NCBI GenBank assembly: GCA_002794105.1
Contig: PHFL01000039.1
Coordinates: forward strand, 222,561 to 286,560
Source: Candidatus Thermochlorobacter aerophilus
GTDB taxonomy: Bacteria > Bacteroidota > Chlorobiia > Chlorobiales > Thermochlorobacteraceae
Reading direction: 5' to 3'
DNA: 64,000 nucleotides
Shown here: positions 18,157-27,117 of the stretch, in pieces
Layout of the letters: every line of letters starts with the position of its first letter
How positions within the stretch are numbered: the first letter of the stretch is position 1
Position numbers and translations under genes: made by a program
The notes under the pieces: model-generated
Database searches by the model: none
What the model was told of the DNA's origin: nothing
The model's input: the letters and a program-made list of their open reading frames with translations, nothing else

Positions 18157-18693
18157 ATGCTATACAATCGTCTCATCCGCATAATTGAAAATCATGCGGA
18201 GTCTCTTACCCAATCTTGGATTCGTGAGGTCAAGACAAACGAAGCGACAAAAAGCTACCGCAATTTTCCTGACTCAGTCCTGCACGATTCTGTCTATGAC
18301 ATCTACAGCCGCCTGAGCTATTGGCTCAAAAAGGAAGAGTCGACGCTTGAAGACATTGCAGAGTTTTTCATCTTGCTCGGTCGCGAGCGCGCCAAGCAAG
18401 GGTTCAAACTCAGTGAGGTCATTTACTCAATTATCCTTGCACGCGTAGAACTCTGGAACTATATCAGCAATCAAGGTCTCTTTGAGGATAGCATGGAACT
18501 GCATCGCGCTTTAGAATTTTCACAGCGCCTGAATTATTTCTACGACAAGGCGATTTACTTTGCCACCGTGGGCTTTGAAACCGTCGGTGAAGATGAATCT
18601 TCAATGAAGCGAAAAGGTAGCCTGTTTGAAGCGTTCTTTGGAGCTTTCCGCATCTCACCAACGGTCAGTAGCACAGTATCGTCAAAAACATAA
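18157..18693 (+). CDS. RsbR-type sensor-domain protein
   Basis: A 178-residue all-helical protein beginning LYNRLIRIIENHAESLTQSWIREVK, which resembles the N-terminal non-haem globin-like sensor domain of RsbR/RsbRD proteins, and continuing with FFILLGRERAKQGFKLSEVIYSIILARVELWNY. No STAS, kinase or other output domain follows; the C-terminus is a Ser/Thr tail. It may act as a stand-alone sensor. ATG 18157 is preferred to an upstream TTG. It lies 78 bases ahead of ppc on the same strand; whether it affects ppc is unknown. Confidence 0.55.
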   Translation: MLYNRLIRIIENHAESLTQSWIREVKTNEATKSYRNFPDSVLHDSVYDIYSRLSYWLKKEESTLEDIAEFFILLGRERAKQGFKLSEVIYSIILARVELWNYISNQGLFEDSMELHRALEFSQRLNYFYDKAIYFATVGFETVGEDESSMKRKGSLFEAFFGAFRISPTVSSTVSSKT

Positions 18694-18771
18694 GCTTTCT
18701 GCAGCTTATGCATCGCGCTGCAGCATGATGTTAGAGTAGGTATCTCTTGACCTTCAATCTACTTGCCAACC

Positions 18772-21606
18772 ATGACTAAGAATCACGCTGTTCAGGTCTC
18801 TTTTGCGCAAGAAGAGCTAGTCTCAAAAGTCGATGAGCTCTTGCAGCGAGATGTCAAAATGCTGGGTAACCTGCTAGGTCAAACACTGGTCGAGCAAGAA
18901 GGCGAAGCCTTTTTACAGCTGGAGGAAAAAGTGCGCCTTCTTTGTAAGGAAATTCGCATCGGGAAAAAGGATGAACTTCGCGCTGAACTCATGCAACTTT
19001 TGGAGTCGCTCTCAATAGAGGAAGCTGGCAAGTTGGTGCGTGCCTTTGGTACATTTTTTCACCTAACGAATGTTGCCGACCAAGTCCATCAAGCCCGCCG
19101 TGACCTTGACACACTGCGCCAACTTTCTGAAACTGGACAACCGCCTTTTCTTGAGGGTTCCATTTACGATGTCATTCGCCGCTTCAAGCAAGATGGTTTT
19201 ACAGCTGAAGAATTGCAAAACCTGTTTTCCAATCTCTCGATTGAGCCGACGCTGACAGCCCATCCTACTGAGGCAGCTCGTCAGAGCGTGCTGCTCAAGC
19301 GCCGTAATATCGCCACACTCCTAGAGCGACTCAATCAGCCAAACTTGCCCCCGCTCGAGCACGACGCTATCATCGAAGAACTGGCAGCTATTATCACTGC
19401 TCTGTGGCAAACCGATAATGTTCGCAAAGGCAGCCTGACCGTCTTCGAAGAAGTGCGCAATCAGCTCTATTATCTTGAAAATATCTTCTGGCATGCTTTG
19501 CCCAAACTCTATGCTGACCTTGAAAAAGCCTTAGCTCAGTTTTACCCCGACTACACATTTCATATTCCGCCGTTTTTACGCATTCGTTCATGGACAGGCG
19601 GCGACCGTGATGGGCATCCATTTGTTACGCACGAAGTTACACGCTCGACCCTGCGCTTTCTCAAGTCTGAAATCTTGAAGAAATACATTCAGGCCGTTGA
19701 AGCCGCTGTCATTGAGCTTAGCTGTTCAATAAATCGTGTGGCAGTCTCTGAAGAGCTCTTGGCTTCTATTCAGCGCGATGAAGCCGCCTACGGTCGCCAC
19801 GCTATTGAAGCTGGCTGGGCTGGACGCAATTTCAATGAGCCCTATCGCATTAAGCTGCGTTATGTGTCGTATCGACTTTCTCAAACTTTAGCATCTTTGG
19901 AATCGGAAAACTGGCTTGTAGGCGCTTACCACAGTGAGGAAGAGTTTCTGGAAGATTTGCGTCTGATTGAGCGTAGCCTCATTGCCAACAAAGGTGAGCG
20001 CATTGCTAATGCACAAGTGCGCAAGCTCATTCGCTGCGTGGAGGTTTTCGGCTTTTCGTTTTTTACACTCGACATTCGTCAGCATAGCAGTGTTCATACT
20101 CGCGCACTTGATGAAATTGTCTCGCACTTACGGCTTTCTCCTACACCGTATTCAGCGATGGATGAAATGCAAAAGCGCTGCTGGTTGTCCCAAGAAATTC
20201 AGAGTCGCCGACCTTTAGTGCCCTACAAGCTCGATTTTTCCGAAGAAACCAACGAAGTGATACGCACTTTTCGCCAAATTCGCCGCTCCCTTGAGTCCAT
20301 CAGTCGCCGTGCCATCGATACTTACATCGTCAGCATGACTTCTGAAGTCAGCCACATTTTGGAAGTGATGCTCTTTGCCAAAGAAGCTGCTCTGATTCGC
20401 CACACTGACCATGATGAACTGCAAAGCGACCTCAATATCGTGCCGCTTTTTGAAACCATTGAAGACCTTCGCAAAGCCGACAAATTCATGAGCGAACTTT
20501 TCGAACTGCCCGTCTATCAAAAGCAGTTGCGCGCACGCGGCATGCTCCAAGAAGTCATGATTGGTTATTCAGATTCAAGCAAAGATGGCGGATTGCTTAC
20601 CTCGAATTGGGAGCTTTACAATGCACAACTTCGCCTCAAAGCCTGTGCCGAGCGCTATGGTGTCAAACTCAAACTCTTTCACGGACGTGGAGGCACTGTT
20701 GGGCGCGGCGGCGGTGCACCAGTTCATCAAGCCATACTGGCGCAACCCAAAGGCACTATTGACGGCAGAATCAAACTGACCGAACAAGGCGAAATCATCT
20801 CATCCAAATACGCTACCCCGCACATTGCTACACGCAATTTGGAACTGACCACCACTGCTGTGATGATTGCCTCTCTTAACGCTACGCACGACCCCGACCC
20901 TAAACCTGAATGGCTCAATACGATGGCAGAAATGTCTCAAGCCGCTTTCAAAGCCTACCGTGCCTTCGTCTATGATAACCCTCATTTTGTCAAGTATTTC
21001 TATGAAGCTACGCCAATTGAAATTATTAGCGACATGAAAATTGGCTCACGCCCCTCTCGTCGCCGCAATGCCCAACGCATTGAAGACCTTCGCGCCATTC
21101 CTTGGGTGTTTGCATGGCATCAAAGTCGCGCTACTCTACCTAGTTGGTTTGGTGTAAGCGATGGAATCGATGCAGTGCTTGCCAGTGGCACCCCTATGAG
21201 CCTACTTCAAGAGATGTATGCAGAATGGCGATTCTTCAGAACCTTAATCGATAGCATGCAAATGTCTCTTTCCAAGTGCGATATTCGAGTGGCGGCAGAA
21301 TATGCCAAACTGGTTAGTGACACCGCAATTAGACAAGAGATTTTCCACGCCATTGAAACACGCTTTCACCACACTATTGACCTTCTTTGCACTATCACCA
21401 ATCAGCGCATGCTATTGGAGAACAATCCTGCCCTGCGTCGCTCAATACGTGCAAGAGAGCCCTACATCGACCCGCTGAGTTATATCCAAGTCATCGCCAT
21501 GAAAAAATATCGCCAGTCCGAAAACGAAGATGAACGCAAACAGCTTCTTGCCGTCTTGCGAGACTCTGTGAATTCGATTGCGGCAGGCATTCGTAACACG
21601 GGCTAA
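18772..21606 (+). CDS. ppc: Phosphoenolpyruvate carboxylase
   Basis: A 944-residue enzyme that carboxylates PEP with bicarbonate to oxaloacetate, feeding the TCA cycle or CO2 fixation. Seen: the catalytic LTAHPTEAARQSVL (histidine), GGDRDGHPFVT, GYSDSSKDGG and FHGRGGTVGRGGG motifs, and the C-terminal RNTG typical of the bacterial/plant type. Length is normal. ATG 18772 is taken over TTG 18763. With malate and isocitrate dehydrogenases elsewhere in the window it points to C4-acid metabolism. Confidence 0.96.
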   Translation: MTKNHAVQVSFAQEELVSKVDELLQRDVKMLGNLLGQTLVEQEGEAFLQLEEKVRLLCKEIRIGKKDELRAELMQLLESLSIEEAGKLVRAFGTFFHLTNVADQVHQARRDLDTLRQLSETGQPPFLEGSIYDVIRRFKQDGFTAEELQNLFSNLSIEPTLTAHPTEAARQSVLLKRRNIATLLERLNQPNLPPLEHDAIIEELAAIITALWQTDNVRKGSLTVFEEVRNQLYYLENIFWHALPKLYADLEKALAQFYPDYTFHIPPFLRIRSWTGGDRDGHPFVTHEVTRSTLRFLKSEILKKYIQAVEAAVIELSCSINRVAVSEELLASIQRDEAAYGRHAIEAGWAGRNFNEPYRIKLRYVSYRLSQTLASLESENWLVGAYHSEEEFLEDLRLIERSLIANKGERIANAQVRKLIRCVEVFGFSFFTLDIRQHSSVHTRALDEIVSHLRLSPTPYSAMDEMQKRCWLSQEIQSRRPLVPYKLDFSEETNEVIRTFRQIRRSLESISRRAIDTYIVSMTSEVSHILEVMLFAKEAALIRHTDHDELQSDLNIVPLFETIEDLRKADKFMSELFELPVYQKQLRARGMLQEVMIGYSDSSKDGGLLTSNWELYNAQLRLKACAERYGVKLKLFHGRGGTVGRGGGAPVHQAILAQPKGTIDGRIKLTEQGEIISSKYATPHIATRNLELTTTAVMIASLNATHDPDPKPEWLNTMAEMSQAAFKAYRAFVYDNPHFVKYFYEATPIEIISDMKIGSRPSRRRNAQRIEDLRAIPWVFAWHQSRATLPSWFGVSDGIDAVLASGTPMSLLQEMYAEWRFFRTLIDSMQMSLSKCDIRVAAEYAKLVSDTAIRQEIFHAIETRFHHTIDLLCTITNQRMLLENNPALRRSIRAREPYIDPLSYIQVIAMKKYRQSENEDERKQLLAVLRDSVNSIAAGIRNTG

Positions 21607-21695
21607 ACTTGCGTATTCCATTTGCCCGAAACTTTTTTCATTTTGACCTTGTAAAGTAGATTAGTTCAGCAGGTTAATCCTTCCTTGGAGGTTGT

Positions 21696-22499
21696 ATGAA
21701 GTTTGTGCGCCCGATTCTTGCCGCTCTGCTGCTTGCCTTCGGTCTTAGTGGCTGCTACACCAAGTTTTTCGCTGATGACGATGTTCGTCCGACCTCTCGC
21801 ACCTATGCTGAGCCAATTTACTCCTCCGACGTGCCAGAAGGCGAAGCCACCGTGATGATTCAGGAGTATATCGTGCCTGACCTATATCTGACATGGCGCA
21901 CATGGGGGTTCTCTCCGTTTTGGTATGAGCCATGGTTTGACCCATTTTTTGCTTCTCCGTGGTGGCCTGTCGGTTATACATGGTCGTATGCCTGGTTGCC
22001 ATATTGGGCTCCACATCGTGCGTGGTACTGGAATGGATACTTGGGCTGGAACAGCTGGGGGTGGTTTCAGCCTCTCTTTTGGGGCAGTCCAAATGCTGTG
22101 ATTTTACCTGTTTTTCCTGCTTCGGCTTATAGCACTTATAGCAGCACCATGCGTCAGTTTGGTCGGATTCGCCAAGGGTCTCTTTTGCCTGATGCGGTTC
22201 AGACGCCTCGCGATATGGAAACCGTCAGCCCTAATCGCTCATCCTCTGAAGTTGCACCTGATAAACGTGCTATTCAGCGCTCGGTGTCTCGTAGCTACCA
22301 CACGCTGCCTCGTATCAGCACAGACATCAATAGCATCAATAGCTCTTCCAGTTCTTCATCGGGATTGCGACCATCTACTTCTTCTGGCTCTACGATTCAA
22401 CAAAGTAGCGGCTCTCTACCAAGCCGCTCCTCGTCGGGCAGTTCATCGCCAAGTTCAACTTCAGGCACACGCACATCGGGCAGGAACCGTCAACCATAA
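21696..22499 (+). CDS. Trp/Tyr-rich lipoprotein with Ser-rich tail
   Basis: A 267-residue lipoprotein: signal 1-19 with lipobox LSGC. Residues 70-140 are extremely rich in Trp, Tyr, Phe and Pro (for example FWYEPWFDPFF), and the last 80 are Ser/Thr/Gly-rich and low in complexity. No family recognised. An SD (cttggagg) precedes ATG 21696. It forms a probable unit with the haem-motif lipoprotein (12-base gap) and the outer membrane barrel that follow. Confidence 0.7.
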   Translation: MKFVRPILAALLLAFGLSGCYTKFFADDDVRPTSRTYAEPIYSSDVPEGEATVMIQEYIVPDLYLTWRTWGFSPFWYEPWFDPFFASPWWPVGYTWSYAWLPYWAPHRAWYWNGYLGWNSWGWFQPLFWGSPNAVILPVFPASAYSTYSSTMRQFGRIRQGSLLPDAVQTPRDMETVSPNRSSSEVAPDKRAIQRSVSRSYHTLPRISTDINSINSSSSSSSGLRPSTSSGSTIQQSSGSLPSRSSSGSSSPSSTSGTRTSGRNRQP

Positions 22500-22511
22500 A
22501 AGGTTTTGCTT

Positions 22512-23201
22512 ATGCGGATTTTGCTGACTGTTTTCATGCTTCTACTCATTTCACTTTCGGGCTGCATGAGCTACACCGTGCTTTCTCACCCTGAAGTAGA
22601 AGTCTATGATGAACAGCTTGGGAAATATGTCTTCGAAGAGGTTACACTGGCTTCAAATTGTCGCAGTTGTCATCAGCACGTAGCAAATAAGTTTGATGTT
22701 TATCGTCGCTTGCTGCGCACGCCTTCTTCTTCATCGAGTCTCGAGAAAATTGATTTGCTTCAGGTGCGTGCCATGCCCGAGTTGCGCGGCTATGAGAATT
22801 ATCTATACTCTGATTTTGGCAGTTACTACTATGCTGCATGGTGGTTTAACCCTATTATCGTGGAATCTGGGTTTTATGCTTCATCTTCAGCACTCTCTGC
22901 TACGTCAGCTACTGAGCGAGTTCGTCAAAGTTATCGTCGTTCATCTGGGCGCCTGCCGTCTGGTCATGTCTCCACAGCTGGTGCTCCTGCAGCCAGTAGC
23001 GGTACATCTGCATCATCGTCTACCTCGCCTGTTTCAACAGCTGCGACACCTGTCACTGGCTCATCTGCATCATCTCAACCTGACGAGCGACGCTCTTCTT
23101 CCAACAGCGATGCGCTACTCAACTCGTCGCAACGCTCTGCTCAATATGGCGTATCTCAGCCCGACTCTGTGTTGCGCTCCGCTGGTCGTCAAAGGGAGTA
23201 G
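22512..23201 (+). CDS. Lipoprotein with single CxxCH haem-binding motif
   Basis: A 229-residue lipoprotein (lipobox LSGC, lipidated Cys at about 17). Residues about 50-54 read CRSCH, a canonical c-type haem attachment motif, directly followed by QH. The rest has a short Tyr-rich stretch (YLYSDFGSYYYAAWWFNP) and a long Ser/Thr/Ala tail, like the preceding lipoprotein. A monohaem cytochrome lipoprotein is possible, but the distal ligand (Met or His) is not obvious and the domain is small, so a structural zinc site is an alternative. ATG 22512 is chosen over a TTG two codons earlier. Confidence 0.6.
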   Translation: MRILLTVFMLLLISLSGCMSYTVLSHPEVEVYDEQLGKYVFEEVTLASNCRSCHQHVANKFDVYRRLLRTPSSSSSLEKIDLLQVRAMPELRGYENYLYSDFGSYYYAAWWFNPIIVESGFYASSSALSATSATERVRQSYRRSSGRLPSGHVSTAGAPAASSGTSASSSTSPVSTAATPVTGSSASSQPDERRSSSNSDALLNSSQRSAQYGVSQPDSVLRSAGRQRE

Positions 23202-23236
23202 CTCTCTTAAATTGCACCATGTTTTGACTTAAATTG

Positions 23237-24724
23237 ATGCCTGTTGCAATGCCTCAAACTTGCATTTTGCTTTTCTTCACTCTGCTTTTTGTGCCAGTCT
23301 TATATGCTCAAAATGAAGTTGATGCCCTGCGTCAGGCACAACGAGGTAATGGGATTGGAGCACGCGCCCTTGCTATCGGTCCAGCTTATAGTGCTATCTC
23401 TGACGACTACGCTGCTGCGTTTTTCAATCCCGCTGGGCTTGGACAAATCAAGCGGTTTGAAGCCACCATAGGTTTTGACTTTTTCGACTACAGTACCAAT
23501 GCGGTTTATCTCAATACTAGCAACACGGCTGCCAAATCGGGCAATACGCTCAATAGCATTGGACTTGTTTTGCCTTTCCCAACTTATCAGGGCAGTTTTG
23601 TGGTCGCACTAGGCTACAATCGCTTGCAGAATTTTCGTGCCGTGCAAAATGTCTCGGCTTTTAATCCTTCAGGCAGCATTAGTGATTGGTTTCTGACCTT
23701 TACACCGCGCTTTGATGCTCAACAGCGGATTTTGCTTACCGATGTCGGTGCTCTGGCTTTCAACCATTACCTGATGAGTGACCGCAATGGGCAGTATGTC
23801 GAGCCACTCATCAATCGTGGGCAGGTGTTTCAGCGCTCTGATTTGCTTGAAGATGGTGGGAGCAATGCCTTCTCCATCTCTGCAGCAATTGAAGTTGCAC
23901 CCGCACTGTTTGTCGGCGCAACACTCAATGTGGTATCTGCCTCTTACACATTCAGCCGCGATTTTTCTGAACGCGATGACAACAATGTTTATCCAAATTT
24001 TATTTCCCTGACCCTATCGGAGAGCTTCGAGACCCAGACTTCTGGCGCAAATCTCATGGTTGGTTTGCTCTACCGCCCTGACTCGCATTGGCGGCTTGGA
24101 CTGACTCTGCAGACACCATCATGGCTGAGCTTGAAAGATGAGTTTAACACGAGTCTGCAAACACGCTATGAGCGTCCGCCAGATGGCGCCACTCGTGCCG
24201 TCTTCAACGATGCCCTTCCAAAAGGCACACTCGAATATCGGCTACAAACCCCTTGGGTCTTTGGCGCCAGCTTATCGTTTGAGGAATCGTTTTTTACTCT
24301 CGGTGCCCAAGTCAGCTACCGCGATTGGACTCAACTTTCTTACAGCAGCGACGCAGTTTCATTTGCAGAGCTCAATCGCACCATTACTTTAGAGCTTAAA
24401 GGTGCATTCGGCTTCGCATTTGGACTTGAATTGCGCTCTCCATTCCTGCCAATGCGACTGCGTGCTGGCTACGGACTTGAGCAATCTCCATTTCAGTATC
24501 GTTTGAGCGACACCCCAAACGAGCGAATTTCCACATCGCTGGCTGATGCGCGTCAGACTTTTAGCTTCGGTGCGGGGGTTCTTTTCCAGCAAACGCTTTC
24601 GCTCGATGTCGCTTACCTCTTTTCCACGCAGGCTGTGCAAGGCAGATTGTATAGCGGTTCCCGCCTTGTTGAGGAAACGGTGCGCAATAGCAATCTCATT
24701 ATCACAGCAAGTTTTCGTTTCTGA
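23237..24724 (+). CDS. FadL/PorV-like outer membrane beta-barrel protein
   Basis: About 495 residues with a signal peptide ending at YAQ (about 25). Then comes the motif NGIGARALAIGPAYSAISDDYAAAFFNPAGLG, the hallmark of the OMPP1/FadL/TodX and PorV/UPF0164 barrels. Alternating hydrophobic strands continue to a final SFRF, the expected C-terminal aromatic. Members transport hydrophobic compounds or serve secretion systems. It follows the two lipoproteins on the same strand and is the last chromosomal gene before the integrated element. Confidence 0.8.
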   Translation: MPVAMPQTCILLFFTLLFVPVLYAQNEVDALRQAQRGNGIGARALAIGPAYSAISDDYAAAFFNPAGLGQIKRFEATIGFDFFDYSTNAVYLNTSNTAAKSGNTLNSIGLVLPFPTYQGSFVVALGYNRLQNFRAVQNVSAFNPSGSISDWFLTFTPRFDAQQRILLTDVGALAFNHYLMSDRNGQYVEPLINRGQVFQRSDLLEDGGSNAFSISAAIEVAPALFVGATLNVVSASYTFSRDFSERDDNNVYPNFISLTLSESFETQTSGANLMVGLLYRPDSHWRLGLTLQTPSWLSLKDEFNTSLQTRYERPPDGATRAVFNDALPKGTLEYRLQTPWVFGASLSFEESFFTLGAQVSYRDWTQLSYSSDAVSFAELNRTITLELKGAFGFAFGLELRSPFLPMRLRAGYGLEQSPFQYRLSDTPNERISTSLADARQTFSFGAGVLFQQTLSLDVAYLFSTQAVQGRLYSGSRLVEETVRNSNLIITASFRF

Positions 24725-24850
24725 TAGCGCACAGAGCAAACTGTATTGCGGGTAATTTTAGCCGTCTTCACGGAGGCGCATGCACAACGGCAATTTTGAC
24801 TTTTGAGCATGCAAAAAATCGGACAGGTGCAATAGCACTACTACAAAGAG

Positions 24851-24881
24851 GGTTTTGTGCATCCGCTAGGATTCGAACCTA
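24851..24881 (+). repeat. attL: 31-bp copy of the tRNA-Lys 3' end
   Basis: The sequence from GGTTTTGTGCATCCG through GGATTCGAACCTA is identical to 33283-33313, which covers the T-arm and acceptor 3' strand of the tRNA-Lys gene plus 7 flanking bases. It is the duplicate made on integration and lies 99 bases before the integrase start. Confidence 0.92.
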
Positions 24882-24980
24882 AAATAATAACATAACTTCT
24901 TTGGAATTTGACTGAAACAGAATATCTTTGTAAGTCATTGAATTTGCTTAACTTAACACAAAACTGAAACTTAACTGAAT

Positions 24981-26204
24981 ATGTTGGAAACGCCACAAAA
25001 AACGCCACAAAACGCCACAATCGAGGCAAAACGCCACAAAAACGCCACAAGAAACGCCACAAGCTATCGTGTGATTCAGAAGTTGAGAGGTGCTACGCTC
25101 TATGCGCGCCCTAGTGGTAAAGGTCGTGTATCATACAGCGTAACGCTCTACAAAGAGGGCAAGCGTGTGCGCAAGGCTTTGTTCGCCGCAAACGAAAGCG
25201 ACGCACAAGCTAAGAGACGTGCAATAGAAGCTTTCAAGCAGATTGTAGCTGAGTTTGACAAAGGTATCGTGAATGAAAGCACTATTGCGGCAAGCAGCAC
25301 AAACTTCTTTGATTTCTTTGAACAACTCATTGCAAGTAAGAGACCTAACACCGCAAAAGCGTGGAGAACGGCCCTTTACCACTTAAAGAAATGGTATGGA
25401 GACAAGCCCTTGCCCTTGAAAGAAATAACACGCCCCTTGTGCTTTTCACTACGGAGCTACCTTGAACAATGTGTGATGAGAGGTGACTTGAAAGCCAGTT
25501 CGGCAAACGTTGTGCTTGCAAAGTTCAAGTGTGCTTTGAATGTGCTCTACGATAGCGGAATGATTACGGTCAATCATGCGCATGCCTTAAAGGCTTTCAG
25601 CGAAGAAAAGCCAGTTATCTCATTTCTTACAACAACCGAACTAAACCGGCTCTTAGCCACACCGCCGCCAAAGATTCGTGGCTATTCATCGCATGAAATT
25701 GCAACTTTTCTTGCTCTTATTGCAACCACTGGCATTCGCCCGGTTGATGCGCGCCGCCTTTGTTGGCGCCAAATTTGCGAAAGCGAGTTAGGTTGCTACG
25801 TAGATTTTGTCGTTAGCAAAACGAGAGGGAAAGGCGTAAGCCAGCACCGTGTGTATCTACATCCACACCTTGTTTTCTTGCTTGAAGCGCACAAAGAAAG
25901 GCAAACCGAGTTTTCACCGGACGGAAAGATTTTCCCACACTTACCTAGTGAAAGGTCGCATACGCTTACCCTGTTTCTACGCAAGTGGGCACAAGCGGCA
26001 AACATCGTGAAAGATAGGTTGCATGTTTATTCGCTAAGGCACACTTGTGCAACCGTTCTTTTGGAGAACGGCAACGATATTTACACGGTCGCTAATGTGT
26101 TAGGGCATACATCAACTCAGCACACTTCACGCTATGCGCATTTACTTGACGCGCGACGCGCACATGCCGTGATGCGACTGGCTATCAACCCCACCGCTGA
26201 ATAA
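24981..26204 (+). CDS. int: Tyrosine recombinase (integrase)
   Basis: A 407-residue phage-type integrase. Seen: an N-terminal arm-binding-like region (SYRVIQKLRGATLYARPSGKGRVSYSVTLYKEGKRVRKALF), a SAM-like core-binding domain (about 105-200), and the catalytic domain with Arg in GIRPVDARRL, RH in YSLRHTCA (the usual His of HxLRH is Tyr), His in LGHTSTQ and the nucleophile Tyr in SRYAHL. It acts on the 31-bp att repeats. The first 27 codons overlap six copies of AACGCCACAA. ATG 24981 has no strong ribosome binding site; GTG 25071 just after the words is an alternative start. Confidence 0.92.
   Translation: MLETPQKTPQNATIEAKRHKNATRNATSYRVIQKLRGATLYARPSGKGRVSYSVTLYKEGKRVRKALFAANESDAQAKRRAIEAFKQIVAEFDKGIVNESTIAASSTNFFDFFEQLIASKRPNTAKAWRTALYHLKKWYGDKPLPLKEITRPLCFSLRSYLEQCVMRGDLKASSANVVLAKFKCALNVLYDSGMITVNHAHALKAFSEEKPVISFLTTTELNRLLATPPPKIRGYSSHEIATFLALIATTGIRPVDARRLCWRQICESELGCYVDFVVSKTRGKGVSQHRVYLHPHLVFLLEAHKERQTEFSPDGKIFPHLPSERSHTLTLFLRKWAQAANIVKDRLHVYSLRHTCATVLLENGNDIYTVANVLGHTSTQHTSRYAHLLDARRAHAVMRLAINPTAE
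24989..25062 (+). repeat. Six AACGCCACAA words: probable integrase arm-type sites
   Basis: The 10-mer AACGCCACAA occurs at 24989, 25001, 25011, 25030, 25041 and 25053, all in the same orientation, inside the first codons of the integrase. Two more copies lie near the other end of the element (33213, 33225). Position at both ends of an integrase-bounded element fits arm-type binding sites of a lambda-like recombinase; binding is inferred. Confidence 0.7.
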
Positions 26205-26208
26205 AAAA

Positions 26209-26236
26209 AGCCGCTGCATAAACACCAGCGGCTAAG
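26209..26236. terminator. Hairpin after the integrase
   Basis: A perfect 8-bp stem (AGCCGCTG / CAGCGGCT, loop of about 9) with an A-run on its left, so the T-run is on the minus strand. It would end transcripts coming leftward from the glycan genes. Similar A-run plus AGCCG hairpins lie at 29860 and 30298 in the element. Confidence 0.6.
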
Positions 26237-26254
26237 GAAAAAAGGAGATTGAAC

Positions 26255-26338
26255 ATGTGGACGCAAGTATTTTATCGCACAAGGGCGCTAATCAACATCG
26301 TTCTTCATCGCTACATGTTTGTAGCGAATGCCTTCTAA
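26255..26338 (+). pseudogene. 5' remnant of an interrupted element gene
   Basis: ATG 26255 has one of the best ribosome binding sites in the element (AAAGGAG 7 bases upstream). The ORF reads MWTQVFYRTR and stops after 27 codons, running into the antisense 3' end of a truncated membrane-protein gene. A rightward ORF without a start resumes at about 29.16 kb. The simplest reading is one gene split by insertion of 26.28-29.17 kb; that the two pieces belong together is inference. Confidence 0.45.
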
Positions 26339-27100
26339 AAATCCAAATCCAATATACACATTGTGCCAGAACGGGTGCGTTTGCGGCGGTGCAACATAGT
26401 TCGGTTGCCTTTGGCTCAAATACGCATCGCGTTCAGCATATCGCGTCTTGAAAAATAGTGATACCAACACAATTCCAACAGTGATAAGCGCAAGACTTAT
26501 CCATTTTTCTCTTGCCTGCCATCGCTTTTCAAAAAAGAATAAACTACAAAATGTTAATACGATTGCCGTTGCTGAATGCGCACGAATTAAATGCGCTAAC
26601 ATAATGACCATTCCGAACATCAAAAACACAACCCAATGCTTAATGCTTGGTCTCGTTTCAGATTGTGTGAATTGAACCATATATGGAATCACTGCTACTG
26701 CAAGCGATGGCGAGAGCGCGTAAATATCGCCCGATAAATACACAGTAACGAAGAGTAAAGAGCTCATCACGGCATAAAACACTTTGGCAACAGTCGTTTT
26801 CATCACTTTCATCATTCCGACAAATCCAATCGCAAAACAAGGAATGATGATGAGAAAGAAAAACAAATCCCATGCCGCTGCCGCCGAAAGATGAAAGAGC
26901 GACGCGAGTTTCATGGCGAGGTAATACATGCCAACATCATCAGTATAACCTGCTGTGGGAATCAGACTGTCGCCACGCACGGAAACGAGTGGAACGCCTG
27001 TGCGTTCAAATCCTGCAACGGCTTCCGAGAGTTCTTGAAAGCGAATCGGCGTCAACTTCGTGAAAGGTGGGTGCGCCAACTCGGCTTGAATCAAGCGCAA
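26288..27100 (-). pseudogene. Truncated polytopic membrane protein (glycosyltransferase-like)
   Basis: About 270 residues with roughly six hydrophobic spans, preceded by a periplasmic-looking stretch (AELAHPPFTKLTPIRFQEL...TAGYTDDVGMYYLAMKLASL) and ending WHNVYIGFGFLEGIRYKH. It resembles the central part of large membrane glycosyltransferase-like proteins. There is no ATG in frame: the frame is closed by a stop at about 27127, next to the methyltransferase 3' end, and an ATG at 27125 is out of frame. The C-terminus also stops abruptly. Both ends therefore seem damaged. Confidence 0.55.
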
Positions 27101-27117
27101 TTGTCGTAAGCGTTGAA

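Noticed and set aside
24841..25062. Minus-strand ORF with repeated WRF/FVAF residues at the left end of the element
   Set aside because: It is the antisense of the AACGCCACAA words and the att repeat; no start signal or other support.
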